A stretch of 64,000 bases of DNA from Paenibacillus sp. FSL H7-0737 (lineage in GTDB: Bacteria > Bacillota > Bacilli > Paenibacillales > Paenibacillaceae): assembly GCF_000758545.1 (NCBI RefSeq), contig NZ_CP009279.1, positions 5,394,001-5,458,000 on the forward strand, given 5' to 3'. Shown piece by piece: positions 1-9,360 of the stretch (positions are counted from its first letter, which is position 1; each line of letters begins with the position of its first letter). Position numbers and translations under genes: made by a program. Below the pieces are notes generated by a model that was given only the letters and a program-made list of their open reading frames with translations, was not told the origin of the DNA and ran no database searches.

Positions 1-990
1 TAAAATTTTATAAAGTTTCTTAATCCAATTATACTTTTGTTCGGCAAAAGCTTTTGTTACAGCTGACCAAATTGGAGTTATTGCCAATGTGAAAACAACA
101 CCAATCAAAGTGAAAAGTTTATTGTAAATTTGATATTCGACAACCATTTGGGGACTTGATAGACTCGTAATTAAGAACTCATTAGTAGTTGTTATGATCA
201 TATACATAATTTGAATCCAAAAGAACACCCCACCTAATTTCATAACCTCTTCCGCATACTTTCTCTCGAAATAATAAAAACTCGGCTTACTATTTTTTAA
301 TTTTTTCGAGAAAACTATGATAGTTGTCAATAATAGCGGTATATTAACAGCTAAAACATTAACAACAGCTAAAGAGATCAAGTTAGTTGATATGTCCGCT
401 GATTTTGCAGATAAAACATATACTAATGTAATAATACTTGTTAATAAACTTAGTAAATTATTAAGAGCAGATTTTTGCATCGCATAAAGTATTGATGTTA
501 TTAACTTAAATAAAAACTGAAACATTATACCGGAAAATACAATACTTACAGAAAGATTGAGTGTTTCCTTTGAAATAATGTTAATAGGTACATTAAATAC
601 AATATTCCAATTAATAAATCTAAAAACAATTGTTGATATGAGTATTGATAATAGAACCACTACTCCAATGATAATGTAAGCAGAGGATATATATTTTTTA
701 GCCGCTAGGTCATCTTTTTGAGCTAATACTGGCACTAAGTGATTTCTGAGACCATTTCCTATACCTAAATCAAATGTAAGAATCCATGATAAAACAGATA
801 ATATGGTGAACCAAAGACCCAAAATTTGTTGATTATCAAAATAGTTTAAATATGCTGGTAGAGTAAACATTGAAATAATAATTGCTCCACCTTTAACTAA
901 TAAGGCGCCTACGGTGTTAAATAGTATTATTTTATTGCTTTCATCTGTCTTCGAAATATTGTTACTTAGCACTCTAAATGGATTAAACAT
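1..990 (-). CDS. Wzx-like polysaccharide flippase (partial, C-terminus beyond window)
   Basis: The minus strand translates without a stop from an ATG at 990 to the window edge, giving 330 residues that begin MFNPFRVLSNNISKTDESNK. The protein is strongly hydrophobic, with many predicted membrane helices (for example LVKGGAIIISMFTLPAYLNY, then the loop FDLGIGNGLRNHLVPVLAQK). This pattern fits oligosaccharide flippases of the MOP superfamily, which move undecaprenyl-linked repeat units outward across the membrane. The start overlaps the end of the preceding glycosyltransferase by 8 bp, and an AGGGG ribosome site lies just upstream, so the two genes are probably translationally coupled. It is the last gene of the visible exopolysaccharide operon. 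The family call rests on hydrophobicity, the loop motif and context. The end of the gene is not visible. Confidence 0.8.
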   Translation of the reverse strand, partial: MFNPFRVLSNNISKTDESNKIILFNTVGALLVKGGAIIISMFTLPAYLNYFDNQQILGLWFTILSVLSWILTFDLGIGNGLRNHLVPVLAQKDDLAAKKYISSAYIIIGVVVLLSILISTIVFRFINWNIVFNVPINIISKETLNLSVSIVFSGIMFQFLFKLITSILYAMQKSALNNLLSLLTSIITLVYVLSAKSADISTNLISLAVVNVLAVNIPLLLTTIIVFSKKLKNSKPSFYYFERKYAEEVMKLGGVFFWIQIMYMIITTTNEFLITSLSSPQMVVEYQIYNKLFTLIGVVFTLAITPIWSAVTKAFAEQKYNWIKKLYKIL

Positions 991-2143
991 TATTATGGAC
1001 CCCTAGCATTACCTTTATGTTTTCTACAAATTCTTCGTTAAGTCTATCAAGATATTTATAACTATCATAATCATCACTGAAATCGATAGATTGTAAAACT
1101 TTAGCAATCGATTCTGGCGTATCCTCCTCATAATAATATACAAGTCCCCCTATCTTTGATTTTTTGACACACTCAATGTTACTTGAAACTACTCTTAATC
1201 CCACACTCATGTATGAAAGCATTTTTGACGGAAAGCTATACTTTAAATACTCCCCAGTAGCGATTTGTGTACTTAGTCCAATATCACAATTCGATAAATA
1301 ATCTATGTATTCTTGTCCCTTTTTCTCTCCATCGTATCTAACTTTGCAATCAGAAATTTCATTTAATAATTCAATCTCTTGTTTTAATTTTTTTATATTC
1401 TCTACATCTCCAAAACCAATAACACTAATTTTATAGGAAGAGTTCAAATATTCCGCTACTCTTATAGCATTAAAAGCTCCCGCCTTAACTGAGTCTATTA
1501 TTCCTGCATAAACTATTGAAACCGTATTACTTTTTTTACGTTTAGTTTTTTTTTGAGTATTGTAATTCCCATGAATTACAATACTTTCCTTATTTAAATG
1601 TGAGTATGCCTCTCTCATTAAATCCGTTGATAATAGATGATAATCTGCGTAACTAATCATCTTTTTTTCAAGCCATTCAAACAAAACTGGTTGTTTAATA
1701 ACAACGCAATATTCTTCTTCAATTTCCAATATAAGCTTAAATCCTTTAAGGAGCTTGGCAAAATATATTGGAAAATCTATCATAAGCGAGTGATATACAA
1801 TGATTTTCTCTCCACGTTTAACATTAATTACAAGGTAGAAGAAAAGCCATATCCATGACCAAGCAATTCTGAATAGTTTCATTATCTTAATTCTTGCGCC
1901 GAAAGTAGATCCAAGTGTTAATGTTATCCCGTCCCGTAGATCAGATGTCCGTTTATCATACCATCCTTCTGTATTTGCAGTCCAAGAGGGTGAAATAATC
2001 TGAACATTATACCCTGCTTTTACTATCGATGAGGAAATATAATCCATCTTATTTACCGCTGCTAAGCTGATATATCTTTTTTCTTTAGCAAATTCGGAGT
2101 TATCATAAAATCCTATATATCTAACCTTTTCCATGAATTCCAT
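983..2143 (-). CDS. Glycosyltransferase, GT4-like (GT-B fold)
   Basis: About 386 residues. It probably transfers a sugar from a nucleotide donor to the lipid-linked repeat unit at the inner face of the membrane. The C-terminal half has typical GT4 features: a VSIVYAGIIDSVKAGAFNAI strand region, then SNCDIGLSTQ and a donor-site segment near YSFPSKMLSYMSVGLRVVSS. One hydrophobic stretch (IAWSWIWLFFYLVINV) may be a monotopic membrane patch. A longer frame opens at a GTG at 2152, but the AAGGAGGG ribosome site at 2153-2160 sits right against that GTG. It is well placed (about 9 nt) for the ATG at 2143, which I chose. The gene overlaps the upstream polymerase by 23 bp. Donor and acceptor cannot be read from the sequence. 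Confidence 0.8.
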   Translation of the reverse strand: MEFMEKVRYIGFYDNSEFAKEKRYISLAAVNKMDYISSSIVKAGYNVQIISPSWTANTEGWYDKRTSDLRDGITLTLGSTFGARIKIMKLFRIAWSWIWLFFYLVINVKRGEKIIVYHSLMIDFPIYFAKLLKGFKLILEIEEEYCVVIKQPVLFEWLEKKMISYADYHLLSTDLMREAYSHLNKESIVIHGNYNTQKKTKRKKSNTVSIVYAGIIDSVKAGAFNAIRVAEYLNSSYKISVIGFGDVENIKKLKQEIELLNEISDCKVRYDGEKKGQEYIDYLSNCDIGLSTQIATGEYLKYSFPSKMLSYMSVGLRVVSSNIECVKKSKIGGLVYYYEEDTPESIAKVLQSIDFSDDYDSYKYLDRLNEEFVENIKVMLGVHNNV

Positions 2144-3386
2144 CCACAACACCCTCCTTCACCCTATAATGGGATATTGCATAAAACATAAGAATAAAAA
2201 TTATACCATTATCAATGAATCTTTCATTATTTATACTTATCATCATCGCTAATAATACTATTATTCTTGAGAATAACGGAGCGCAGATATTTAGTATGAA
2301 TTTTGAAAATAAGATAAAATACAAGCTTCCATATACTAAGCCGTAAAAGGCCAAATTCGAGAATATGGTATTGGTATTATGAGCTGTATACTGAGATAAA
2401 AATTTTGCTCCTGCTTCCGTAACACCAGCCTCATAGCCCCAGCCTATAATAGGATTTTCAAGCCATGCCCAAAAGTATGCAGAAAACGATCCCGCTCGAG
2501 AATCAAGTGAGCCTCCACCAGATAATTTAACAAACAAACCATCTATAATAGATGCGAATTCTGGAATTGCAATATAACAAGTTATAGTAAGTAAACAAAT
2601 AATTGATACAAGCCATCTTATCCTATCATTTTTTCCAATTGATGCTTTAGATTGTATGATAAATGCAAAAATTATTAAAACACCAACCATTATCCCAGCA
2701 GTGGAAAAAGTGGTTATTAAAGTAACAATAAGAATAGTGATACGCAATGTTTTATATTTATATTTTTTTATAAACCATAGTTCAAATATAAGAGCAATGT
2801 TAATATAGAACTGATAAACGCCAGGTTCTGAAAAAACTGAATAGTTTCTATATTGCATCCCACCGTACTGAGGAATATATACGAAACAAAGACCAGCATC
2901 TAAAAATCTCATATTCATCATTTCATGTGTAAAAGAAGGAAGTATTCCATTAAAAAAATCAACAAAAACTATTATCGTGTATGTACAAATTATAGAGTAT
3001 AAGCAAAGTATAACCATAGCTTTAGTATAGTAACTAATGAATTCTTCATAAGATACTAGTTGTGTATATAAAAACATGATAAATATTATAAACGCTAAAA
3101 GTATAGAGAAAGCTAATGAATCACCAGTGAAAAGCTTATTAGAAAGAAGTATAGTTATAAACAACAAAGCTAATATAAGTTGCAGGTTATTAATTTTTTT
3201 TTTTTTATTTACGAAAAAAAGTATGCCCATAATTAATAACTCAATTATAATGACTTGAAGATGGCTAAGCTTATAAAAATTAATATAGGTTTGTGGTCCT
3301 ATTACAATAAGTATCAAAATTGAAATAACATTTAACCAATATTTTCGTGCAGATATTGTTCGCTTATAATTGTCTAAAGTATACAT
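2121..3386 (-). CDS. O-antigen/capsule polymerase, Wzy-like
   Basis: About 421 residues with roughly ten hydrophobic segments across the whole length. A long loop around the middle (SGGGSLDSRAGSFSAYFWAW, then NPIIGWGYEAGVTEAG) resembles the Wzy/O-antigen ligase family signature, with an arginine before the WxxxxxxPIxGxG motif. Wzy enzymes polymerise flipped repeat units on the outer face of the membrane. These proteins share little sequence identity, so topology plus the GWG motif is the main evidence. A TTG at 3389 would add one residue. The ATG at 3386 is better spaced from an AAGGGG site. The start lies inside the end of the upstream glycosyltransferase, as in most of this operon. Base composition is AT-rich, typical of serotype-specific genes. 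Confidence 0.8.
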   Translation of the reverse strand: MYTLDNYKRTISARKYWLNVISILILIVIGPQTYINFYKLSHLQVIIIELLIMGILFFVNKKKKINNLQLILALLFITILLSNKLFTGDSLAFSILLAFIIFIMFLYTQLVSYEEFISYYTKAMVILCLYSIICTYTIIVFVDFFNGILPSFTHEMMNMRFLDAGLCFVYIPQYGGMQYRNYSVFSEPGVYQFYINIALIFELWFIKKYKYKTLRITILIVTLITTFSTAGIMVGVLIIFAFIIQSKASIGKNDRIRWLVSIICLLTITCYIAIPEFASIIDGLFVKLSGGGSLDSRAGSFSAYFWAWLENPIIGWGYEAGVTEAGAKFLSQYTAHNTNTIFSNLAFYGLVYGSLYFILFSKFILNICAPLFSRIIVLLAMMISINNERFIDNGIIFILMFYAISHYRVKEGVVDGIHGKG

Positions 3387-4578
3387 CAAAATACCCCTTA
3401 AGCATTTTTTCTTTGGAATAGATTTCTCCCGCCATTCTGGCCAAACCGTCTGTCAATCTATCCTTCCTGGTTATCCATTCCCTTACACTTTGTTCCAAAG
3501 AATCAGTATCTCCGTATTCCACAAATTCACTATAATCAGGTAATGCAATAGTTTCAGGTGCACCCGCCTTAAAACCTACTATTGGTGTTCCACACGATAA
3601 AGATTCGGCGCATACCATCGAGAAAGTCTCGCGTTTACTCGTCAAAACTGTCAAATCTGCCATAGAATAGTATGACGCTAACTCCTTCTGGTCATTAGTT
3701 CGGCCAACATTAATAATATTTTTGGGAAGAACTAGTGATAAATCTCTCCCACCAATGATCATTATCTTAATATTCTCGTCTTTTAATCGTTCAGCAAGAT
3801 CGACAATATATCTACCTCCCTTAACATCATCTTCACGCAAGCTAAAGCTTGCTGTAACGTAGAGTAATATTTTCTCATCTTTTAATCGGTGCTTTTCTTT
3901 TAAGTATTGGAATTCAGTAGGATAAAAGGTTCCTTTCGTATCAATCCCATTTCCAACAACATTAAAATTATGAGCTTGCATAATCGGAGATTTCTTAGCT
4001 CTATTCTCCAACCATTGAGATACGGAGACAATTTGTAAACTATTAAAACCTTCAAATTCACGTCTCATCTTTTCCCATGCAATATGGGTACGATCAAACA
4101 GGTAAGATTTTGTTGCGCTCCGTAGTTGTGGACAATTTCCACACCCTGTCATCCATTTATTGCATTCATGCGCATACCCGCAGCTCCCTGTATGCATAAA
4201 CTCTGCATGAAGTGTCAAAATAGTTTTTATTTTATTTTTATTTAGAAACTTTAATAGGCTATATATATTTACAAAATAACCATTAATACAGTGTAAATGA
4301 ACTATATCTGGTTCTTCATTTCTTATACATCTTTTCAACTTGTTAGTCGCAATTAATGATCCATTATACTGAAGTCCTGTGATACGAGCCCTCAATGCAT
4401 TAAATTTCGCCAGAATCTCACTTGAAGTTTTATGTACATTCGGCTCATTCACTCTACGACCACGACCATAGCAAACAATGGATTCCATTCCATTCTCTTG
4501 TATTCCTTTGTGGATATCGTACACTATTTTTCCTGTACTACCATTATTATAAACGCAGTTTACTTGTAATATTTTCAT
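3364..4578 (-). CDS. Glycosyltransferase family 4 with cysteine cluster
   Basis: 404 residues. The N-terminus MKILQVNCVYNNGSTGKIVY contains the GSTGK loop of GT4 acceptor domains, and PDIVHLHCINGYFVNIYSLL is a characteristic GT4 segment. A cysteine cluster follows (CGYAHECNKW, then GCGNCPQL), seen in a subset of GT4 enzymes and possibly binding metal. The C-terminal half has the donor-site E-x7-E-like region SKRETFSMVCAESLSCGTP, where the two glutamates would contact the nucleotide sugar. It starts one base before the stop of the upstream gene (zero spacing), which implies coupled translation. The specific sugar is unknown. Confidence 0.88.
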   Translation of the reverse strand: MKILQVNCVYNNGSTGKIVYDIHKGIQENGMESIVCYGRGRRVNEPNVHKTSSEILAKFNALRARITGLQYNGSLIATNKLKRCIRNEEPDIVHLHCINGYFVNIYSLLKFLNKNKIKTILTLHAEFMHTGSCGYAHECNKWMTGCGNCPQLRSATKSYLFDRTHIAWEKMRREFEGFNSLQIVSVSQWLENRAKKSPIMQAHNFNVVGNGIDTKGTFYPTEFQYLKEKHRLKDEKILLYVTASFSLREDDVKGGRYIVDLAERLKDENIKIMIIGGRDLSLVLPKNIINVGRTNDQKELASYYSMADLTVLTSKRETFSMVCAESLSCGTPIVGFKAGAPETIALPDYSEFVEYGDTDSLEQSVREWITRKDRLTDGLARMAGEIYSKEKMLKGYFDVYFRQL

Positions 4579-5874
4579 TTACCCACTTACTTTCTTAACT
4601 ATATCAATAATAATTGCCTTCGCGTATTCTCCATTATCTTTCGCACTATGTCTTTCACTTACTATTTGCTGTGCTGTATCAATATATATTTGGCGTAACT
4701 CTCCATCGCTTAATATTCTTGTAAGTGATTCCTTTAAGTCGCTCTTATCAGTAACAACTACTGCCCCATTATTCCCCTTTAAATATTCAGTACAAGCTAT
4801 ATTTTCTGGTGCGTAGACAAAAAAACATGTACCACTTGCCAGACAGTCTGCAATCTTAGTTGAAAATGCATGTTTTAAATCCCGCTTACTAAACTCAGAA
4901 AAGTTTTCTGCATGTACTAATAAATCACTTTTTTGCATGATCTGAATAACTTCCTGATACGACACTAACCCTTTATATCGAATTCCTGTACAATTTTCAA
5001 ATGCTGATTTAACATATTCCGTCGGAATTTTCCCATACACATCAAGGTATAGATTCGGATCAATTTCTTGTAAGGTTTTAGCTATATCGATTAAAGACTC
5101 ATGTCTCCCTAAGCCTAAATTCCCTAGGTAACTCACAACAAATGGATCATTATCCTTTTTATCCTGCAGTAAAGGTACCATATTAGTTGCTGTCATTAAA
5201 ACAGTACTTTCATGATTAAACTGCCTATTATAAGTATCTTGTAGTTTATCGCATATATAAATAGTATGCGATGCATAACTCATCAAAGTTTCAAATTGCC
5301 ATACATATTGTGAGCGATATAAATAATAAAGAGGAGAAAACGATTGTTTATTTTTAAAATAGTAATCCTCACTATTGTATAAAACTATCGGAATGTTACG
5401 TTCTTTCGCTATAGTCATGGAAATTTTAAACATAAATGAAAAATCACCGATTTGTAATAATAATATATCTGGTTTAAATTCATCTATCCAATCTATAAAC
5501 TTCTGACTTTTCCATCTATTAGAATCCCAAATGAAATTTCTTGCTATATAATTAAAAGATGTTTTTCTTCGGTGCCGTTTATATACTTTACTTAGTAATA
5601 AGTCATTACCTTCGATTTTATCAATAACAACTTCATTTTTAACAGTTCTACCTACTTTGGTCCCCTTATAGAACGCTTTTAACGCTTCAGTATCTGTAAC
5701 GCGAAAATAATTATCGCAAACTGGTGAATCAGGCACTTCATTATAAATGTAAAATTGTGCAAGTGATTCTTTTGGCCAATTGATAAAAAAATTCCCAAGT
5801 GTTCTACCATTAGAACCAGTTGTAGAAAAACAGTTGTGTGAAACAACAAGTACTTTCGGATAATCAATGTTCAT
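4579..5874 (-). CDS. Glycosyltransferase, GT-B type
   Basis: 431 residues. The N-terminus YPKVLVVSHNCFSTTGSNGR resembles the opening strand and glycine loop of GT-B glycosyltransferases. The second half carries DPFVVSYLGNLGLGRHESLI, a common donor-domain start, and a C-terminal segment KHAFSTKIADCLASGTCFFV that matches the donor-binding loop (FSTKIxxCLASGxxxxV). It likely extends the exopolysaccharide repeat unit in the cytoplasm. The gene overlaps its upstream neighbour by 11 bp and has a good AAGGAGA ribosome site about 8 nt before the ATG. It is more divergent than the neighbouring GT4 gene, and I cannot name donor or linkage. Confidence 0.78.
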   Translation of the reverse strand: MNIDYPKVLVVSHNCFSTTGSNGRTLGNFFINWPKESLAQFYIYNEVPDSPVCDNYFRVTDTEALKAFYKGTKVGRTVKNEVVIDKIEGNDLLLSKVYKRHRRKTSFNYIARNFIWDSNRWKSQKFIDWIDEFKPDILLLQIGDFSFMFKISMTIAKERNIPIVLYNSEDYYFKNKQSFSPLYYLYRSQYVWQFETLMSYASHTIYICDKLQDTYNRQFNHESTVLMTATNMVPLLQDKKDNDPFVVSYLGNLGLGRHESLIDIAKTLQEIDPNLYLDVYGKIPTEYVKSAFENCTGIRYKGLVSYQEVIQIMQKSDLLVHAENFSEFSKRDLKHAFSTKIADCLASGTCFFVYAPENIACTEYLKGNNGAVVVTDKSDLKESLTRILSDGELRQIYIDTAQQIVSERHSAKDNGEYAKAIIIDIVKKVSG

Positions 5875-6661
5875 TATGCGTTCTCCTTATCTCATCCACC
5901 CCTTGAAGCATTAATTTATATGCTTCTCTCGCCGTCTTTTCATTTTTAAACCTGGTCTGATGCCTAATTACAAATTGTAAACATAGGAGTTTTCCCCATC
6001 GTTTAGAAAGAGAAGCAAACAATACACCCTTATCAATAAAGTATTTATTGGTATATCCTTTAAACCAGGTTGATTTTTCTTGACTCACATGGCCAATTAA
6101 TGTTGGATTTGTATATACTCTCAAACCCTTTCTTATACACTCTGCGATAAACAGACTGTCTTCTCCCGAGCTATACATGGCACCACCACCAAACAGCAAT
6201 GAATAGTAAATATTTGCTTGTCTCAATTTTTGTGTTCTTACAGCGATTCTAACAGCTCCATATTTCAAACATTCAAACCATCTTACACGACTATGTTTTT
6301 TTATTTCAAACATTGGTCTCTCTGGGTTTGTGCTTATCACATTGAATATTATGATATCAGCTCTAGGATTATCTTCAAAAGCCTTAATTATAATCTTATT
6401 GTAATCATTAACGTACCTCACATCTTCATCCGCGAATAAACAAATGTCCGCGGAAGCACGCATAAGAGCATTGTTTCGACTAAGGCCAACCCCACGCTCA
6501 GCATATGAAATATATTTAACCTCAAATTCACGGTAAATAAACTCATCAACTTCGTTGCGATCACACTGATTAATAATGATTGAATTGGATGATATATTCA
6601 TTTTTTCGAGTAGACTATGATCTACTTGATGCATGGCCGAAGCAAGTACTTGTAAATCCAT
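5864..6661 (-). CDS. Glycosyltransferase family 2-like
   Basis: About 265 residues. The sequence has GT-A features: SYAERGVGLSRNNALMRASA (the conserved GxGLSRNxAL helix of many GT2 proteins) followed by DICLFADEDVRYVNDY, where ADED is the DxD-type metal and nucleotide-sugar motif. SGEDSLFIAECIRKG resembles the ED catalytic-base region. The expected N-terminal strand is short, so this may be a minimal GT-A domain. A GTG at 6668-6670 extends the frame, but the ATG at 6661 is better placed behind a GGGGTG site, so I use MDLQVLASAM as the start. It sits between the PaaK-like gene and a GT-B gene in the operon. Confidence 0.75.
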   Translation of the reverse strand: MDLQVLASAMHQVDHSLLEKMNISSNSIIINQCDRNEVDEFIYREFEVKYISYAERGVGLSRNNALMRASADICLFADEDVRYVNDYNKIIIKAFEDNPRADIIIFNVISTNPERPMFEIKKHSRVRWFECLKYGAVRIAVRTQKLRQANIYYSLLFGGGAMYSSGEDSLFIAECIRKGLRVYTNPTLIGHVSQEKSTWFKGYTNKYFIDKGVLFASLSKRWGKLLCLQFVIRHQTRFKNEKTAREAYKLMLQGVDEIRRTHNEH

Positions 6662-6694
6662 AGCTAACACCCCAACATTAATAAAATTAACTCA

Positions 6695-7972
6695 TTAAAT
6701 TTTCGATATGAAATCACTAAATTTCTCATTATAATCCCTTTTTAGAGCATTTGGATAAAACGAAACCTCTATATCATCTGAGAAGTACGACTTACATTCT
6801 TTTCGTATTTCCACTTCTGTTTCTCTGCTGATATCTCTATCTAGGTAGAACTCAAGTTTTCCCTTTTCTTTTTGAATAGCTTGATAATTAACAATAGTGT
6901 TATACTGCACTGCTAGATTCTTAAAAATATAATACAAAGTAAGACTTGGGTATTTACCCTTCTTTCCAAAAATAGTCTTACCTACCCTACCTTTAACTTC
7001 GCTGATAATCTTGTGTTTCAACCCACAAGGACATACAGTTGCATTATCCAATATAATACTATCCCCTAATTTATATCTAATTATTGGAAATGAATCAGAG
7101 ATCAAATTTGTAATAATCGCTTCGCCATCTTCCTCTTCGACAATTACATTTTCCATCACTATGTGCATATGACCTTCTTTGCATTCATATGCAATTATGC
7201 CAGTTTCAGCCGAACCATACTCACTAATGATTTTTTTTCCAAATGCGTTTATTGCTTCTTCTTGATATCCATCGAATATTTTTTCAGAGGTGCCCTTTAT
7301 CATTCTCAAGTTAAATGGCCCTAATTCGTTCTTGTTAATAAGTTTGGCCACTTCATAAATCATGGAAGAATAACCCTCTAAATAAGTAGCATGTTTGAGC
7401 CTTTTCGCAAAATGTTTAATTCCAGCATCTTCATAAGAAAAAATACGAAATCTGTTAAGTAATACATCGTATATTTTTGTTATAACTTTTTTCTTAAAAC
7501 TAAATGCATAACCCCAGAAGTACCCATTTAAGTCCCATGGCATAACATCGAACCAAGAATATCCTCGGAGTTGTGCGGCACGATGTCCAGCATCCCATTC
7601 ACTATTTCTATAAAATACTAATGGTTCACCTGTACTACCTGATGTTTCCGAAAAAAAGACCTTTCTATAACCATCTCTATTTTGTATTGCAAGAGTATTT
7701 CCCAGAAGATCTGACTTTGATATACTAGGTATCTTCTTAATATCATCCAAAGACTTTATATCATCAAGTGTTAAACCTGCATTATCAAATGAATTACGAT
7801 AAAATATAGATTTATTATAAGCAATTCCTATTATTCTCTTTAGTTGTTTAAACTGATAAGCTTCAAGTTCTTCTAAACTCCAATTCTCAGATTCCTTTAA
7901 AAGCATATATTTACCAGGGATTTCCGGACTTCTTAGCCTTATGCCGATTTTATAAATAAATTTATGAATCAT
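6695..7972 (-). CDS. PaaK/CapK-like adenylate-forming ligase
   Basis: 425 residues of the phenylacetate-CoA ligase-like family. The nucleotide-binding loop SETSGSTGEPLVFYRN lies around residues 110-125, SEYGSAETGIIAYEC is the second adenylation motif, and YKLGDSI is the third. A CPCGL motif near the C-terminus resembles the cysteine cluster common in this family. Such enzymes adenylate a carboxylate and pass it to CoA or another acceptor. CapK-type members recur in capsule loci, where their substrate is mostly unknown. They may attach an acyl or amino-acid decoration. The start has an AGGAAAGG site 6 nt upstream. Gaps of about 30-60 bp on either side keep it within the operon. Function in polymer modification is inference from location. 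Confidence 0.82.
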   Translation of the reverse strand: MIHKFIYKIGIRLRSPEIPGKYMLLKESENWSLEELEAYQFKQLKRIIGIAYNKSIFYRNSFDNAGLTLDDIKSLDDIKKIPSISKSDLLGNTLAIQNRDGYRKVFFSETSGSTGEPLVFYRNSEWDAGHRAAQLRGYSWFDVMPWDLNGYFWGYAFSFKKKVITKIYDVLLNRFRIFSYEDAGIKHFAKRLKHATYLEGYSSMIYEVAKLINKNELGPFNLRMIKGTSEKIFDGYQEEAINAFGKKIISEYGSAETGIIAYECKEGHMHIVMENVIVEEEDGEAIITNLISDSFPIIRYKLGDSIILDNATVCPCGLKHKIISEVKGRVGKTIFGKKGKYPSLTLYYIFKNLAVQYNTIVNYQAIQKEKGKLEFYLDRDISRETEVEIRKECKSYFSDDIEVSFYPNALKRDYNEKFSDFISKI

Positions 7973-8033
7973 ATCAGACCTTTCCTATTGCTCTTTATCA
8001 GAACAATAATTTTAAGATAAACTATCGTACTAC

Positions 8034-9341
8034 TTATTTACCTATACCCATGTATATAACACCATAACTTTCAGCATCGCTTAACGAGTAGCAATTTCTT
8101 CCGTCCAATAAAATAGGCCTTTTCATTAACTTACGAAATTTACTTATATCATAGTTTTTTATCTCATCCCATTCAGTAAAGATAAAACAGATATCAGTAT
8201 CTTTTATTGTGTCATCTATATTATTGAAGTAACTAATTCGATCTAATCCTTCTACGTCACCATATTTCATTGTTTTCTTGAAATTTTCAATCCCCACCGG
8301 ATCAAATGCCTTAATATTAGCACCGTCATCTAGAATGATTGGAATATTAATTATCGATGCTGCCTCTCTCAAATCATCAGTACCAGGCTTAAAAGTAAGT
8401 CCTAATATCGCAACTGTTAATCCTTCGAAATTATCGTAATATTTTCTAGATTTTTTTATTAATCTTAATTTTTGTTGTTCATTTACTTCAATTGCTGCCT
8501 TCACTGTCTTTAATTCATAATCATTCATATTAGCAAGCCAATGGAGTGCTTTTGTATCTTTTGGGAAACAACTCCCACCATAACCAATACCAGCATTCAA
8601 GAATTTATCACCAATCCTACTATCATAACCCATACCTTTAGCAACATCTTCGACCTTAGCTCCTACTATTTCACATAGATTTGCTATTTCATTTATGTAT
8701 GATATTTTCAACGCTAGAAAATCATTTGATGCATACTTAACCATTTCAGCACTTCTGCTATCAGTCACAAGTATAGGCGCATCATATTCTTTATACACTT
8801 CACGCATAACCTTTTCAGCATCTTCATTATCTACGCCAATTACAATACGACTAGCATGAAGAGTATCTCTAACTGCAGTGCCTTGTGCTAAAAACTCAGG
8901 ATTTGAGACAATATTAATTTTAATAGAAGTTTTTTTATTATCATTGAGTATTTTCAGAACCTTATCATTAGTTCCAATGGGAACTGTAGATTTCAATACT
9001 ACGACACAACTATGATCAACTGATTCGGCAATTTGTTTGGCTACAGCATAAACATAAGAAAGATTAGCTGATCCATCTTTTTTTTCGGGTGTACCTACAC
9101 CTATAAATATAACCTCAGCGTCTTTATACGCTGACATATAGTCAGTTGTATATCTTAACCGTTTGCTATTTTTTTTCATTAGTTCCTCTAAATCTTGTTC
9201 ATAAATTGGAGAAATACCGTCTCTAAGTTTATTTATTTTATTTTCATCTATATCTACACAAGTAACTTTATGACCATATTCTGCCAAACACACCGCAGTG
9301 ACTAAACCCACATATCCTGTTCCTACTACTACTATTTCCAT
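8034..9341 (-). CDS. ugd: UDP-glucose 6-dehydrogenase
   Basis: 435 residues. It oxidises UDP-glucose twice with NAD+ to UDP-glucuronate, the precursor of uronic-acid residues in the polymer. The N-terminal Rossmann motif is MEIVVVGTGYVGLVTAVCLA. The catalytic cysteine lies in GIGYGGSCFPKDTKAL, and the conserved NPEFLAQGTAV and FKPGTDDLREA segments are present, covering NAD-binding, central and UDP-binding domains in the usual order and length. The frame opens at a GTG five codons upstream, but the ATG at 9341 is preceded by GAGGG at good spacing and directly begins the Rossmann strand. UgdH homologues in Firmicutes are often activated by the CapB-type kinase. One is encoded upstream in this locus, so that link is plausible here. 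Confidence 0.96.
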   Translation of the reverse strand: MEIVVVGTGYVGLVTAVCLAEYGHKVTCVDIDENKINKLRDGISPIYEQDLEELMKKNSKRLRYTTDYMSAYKDAEVIFIGVGTPEKKDGSANLSYVYAVAKQIAESVDHSCVVVLKSTVPIGTNDKVLKILNDNKKTSIKINIVSNPEFLAQGTAVRDTLHASRIVIGVDNEDAEKVMREVYKEYDAPILVTDSRSAEMVKYASNDFLALKISYINEIANLCEIVGAKVEDVAKGMGYDSRIGDKFLNAGIGYGGSCFPKDTKALHWLANMNDYELKTVKAAIEVNEQQKLRLIKKSRKYYDNFEGLTVAILGLTFKPGTDDLREAASIINIPIILDDGANIKAFDPVGIENFKKTMKYGDVEGLDRISYFNNIDDTIKDTDICFIFTEWDEIKNYDISKFRKLMKRPILLDGRNCYSLSDAESYGVIYMGIGK

Positions 9342-9360
9342 TAATTTATCCCTCACAATA

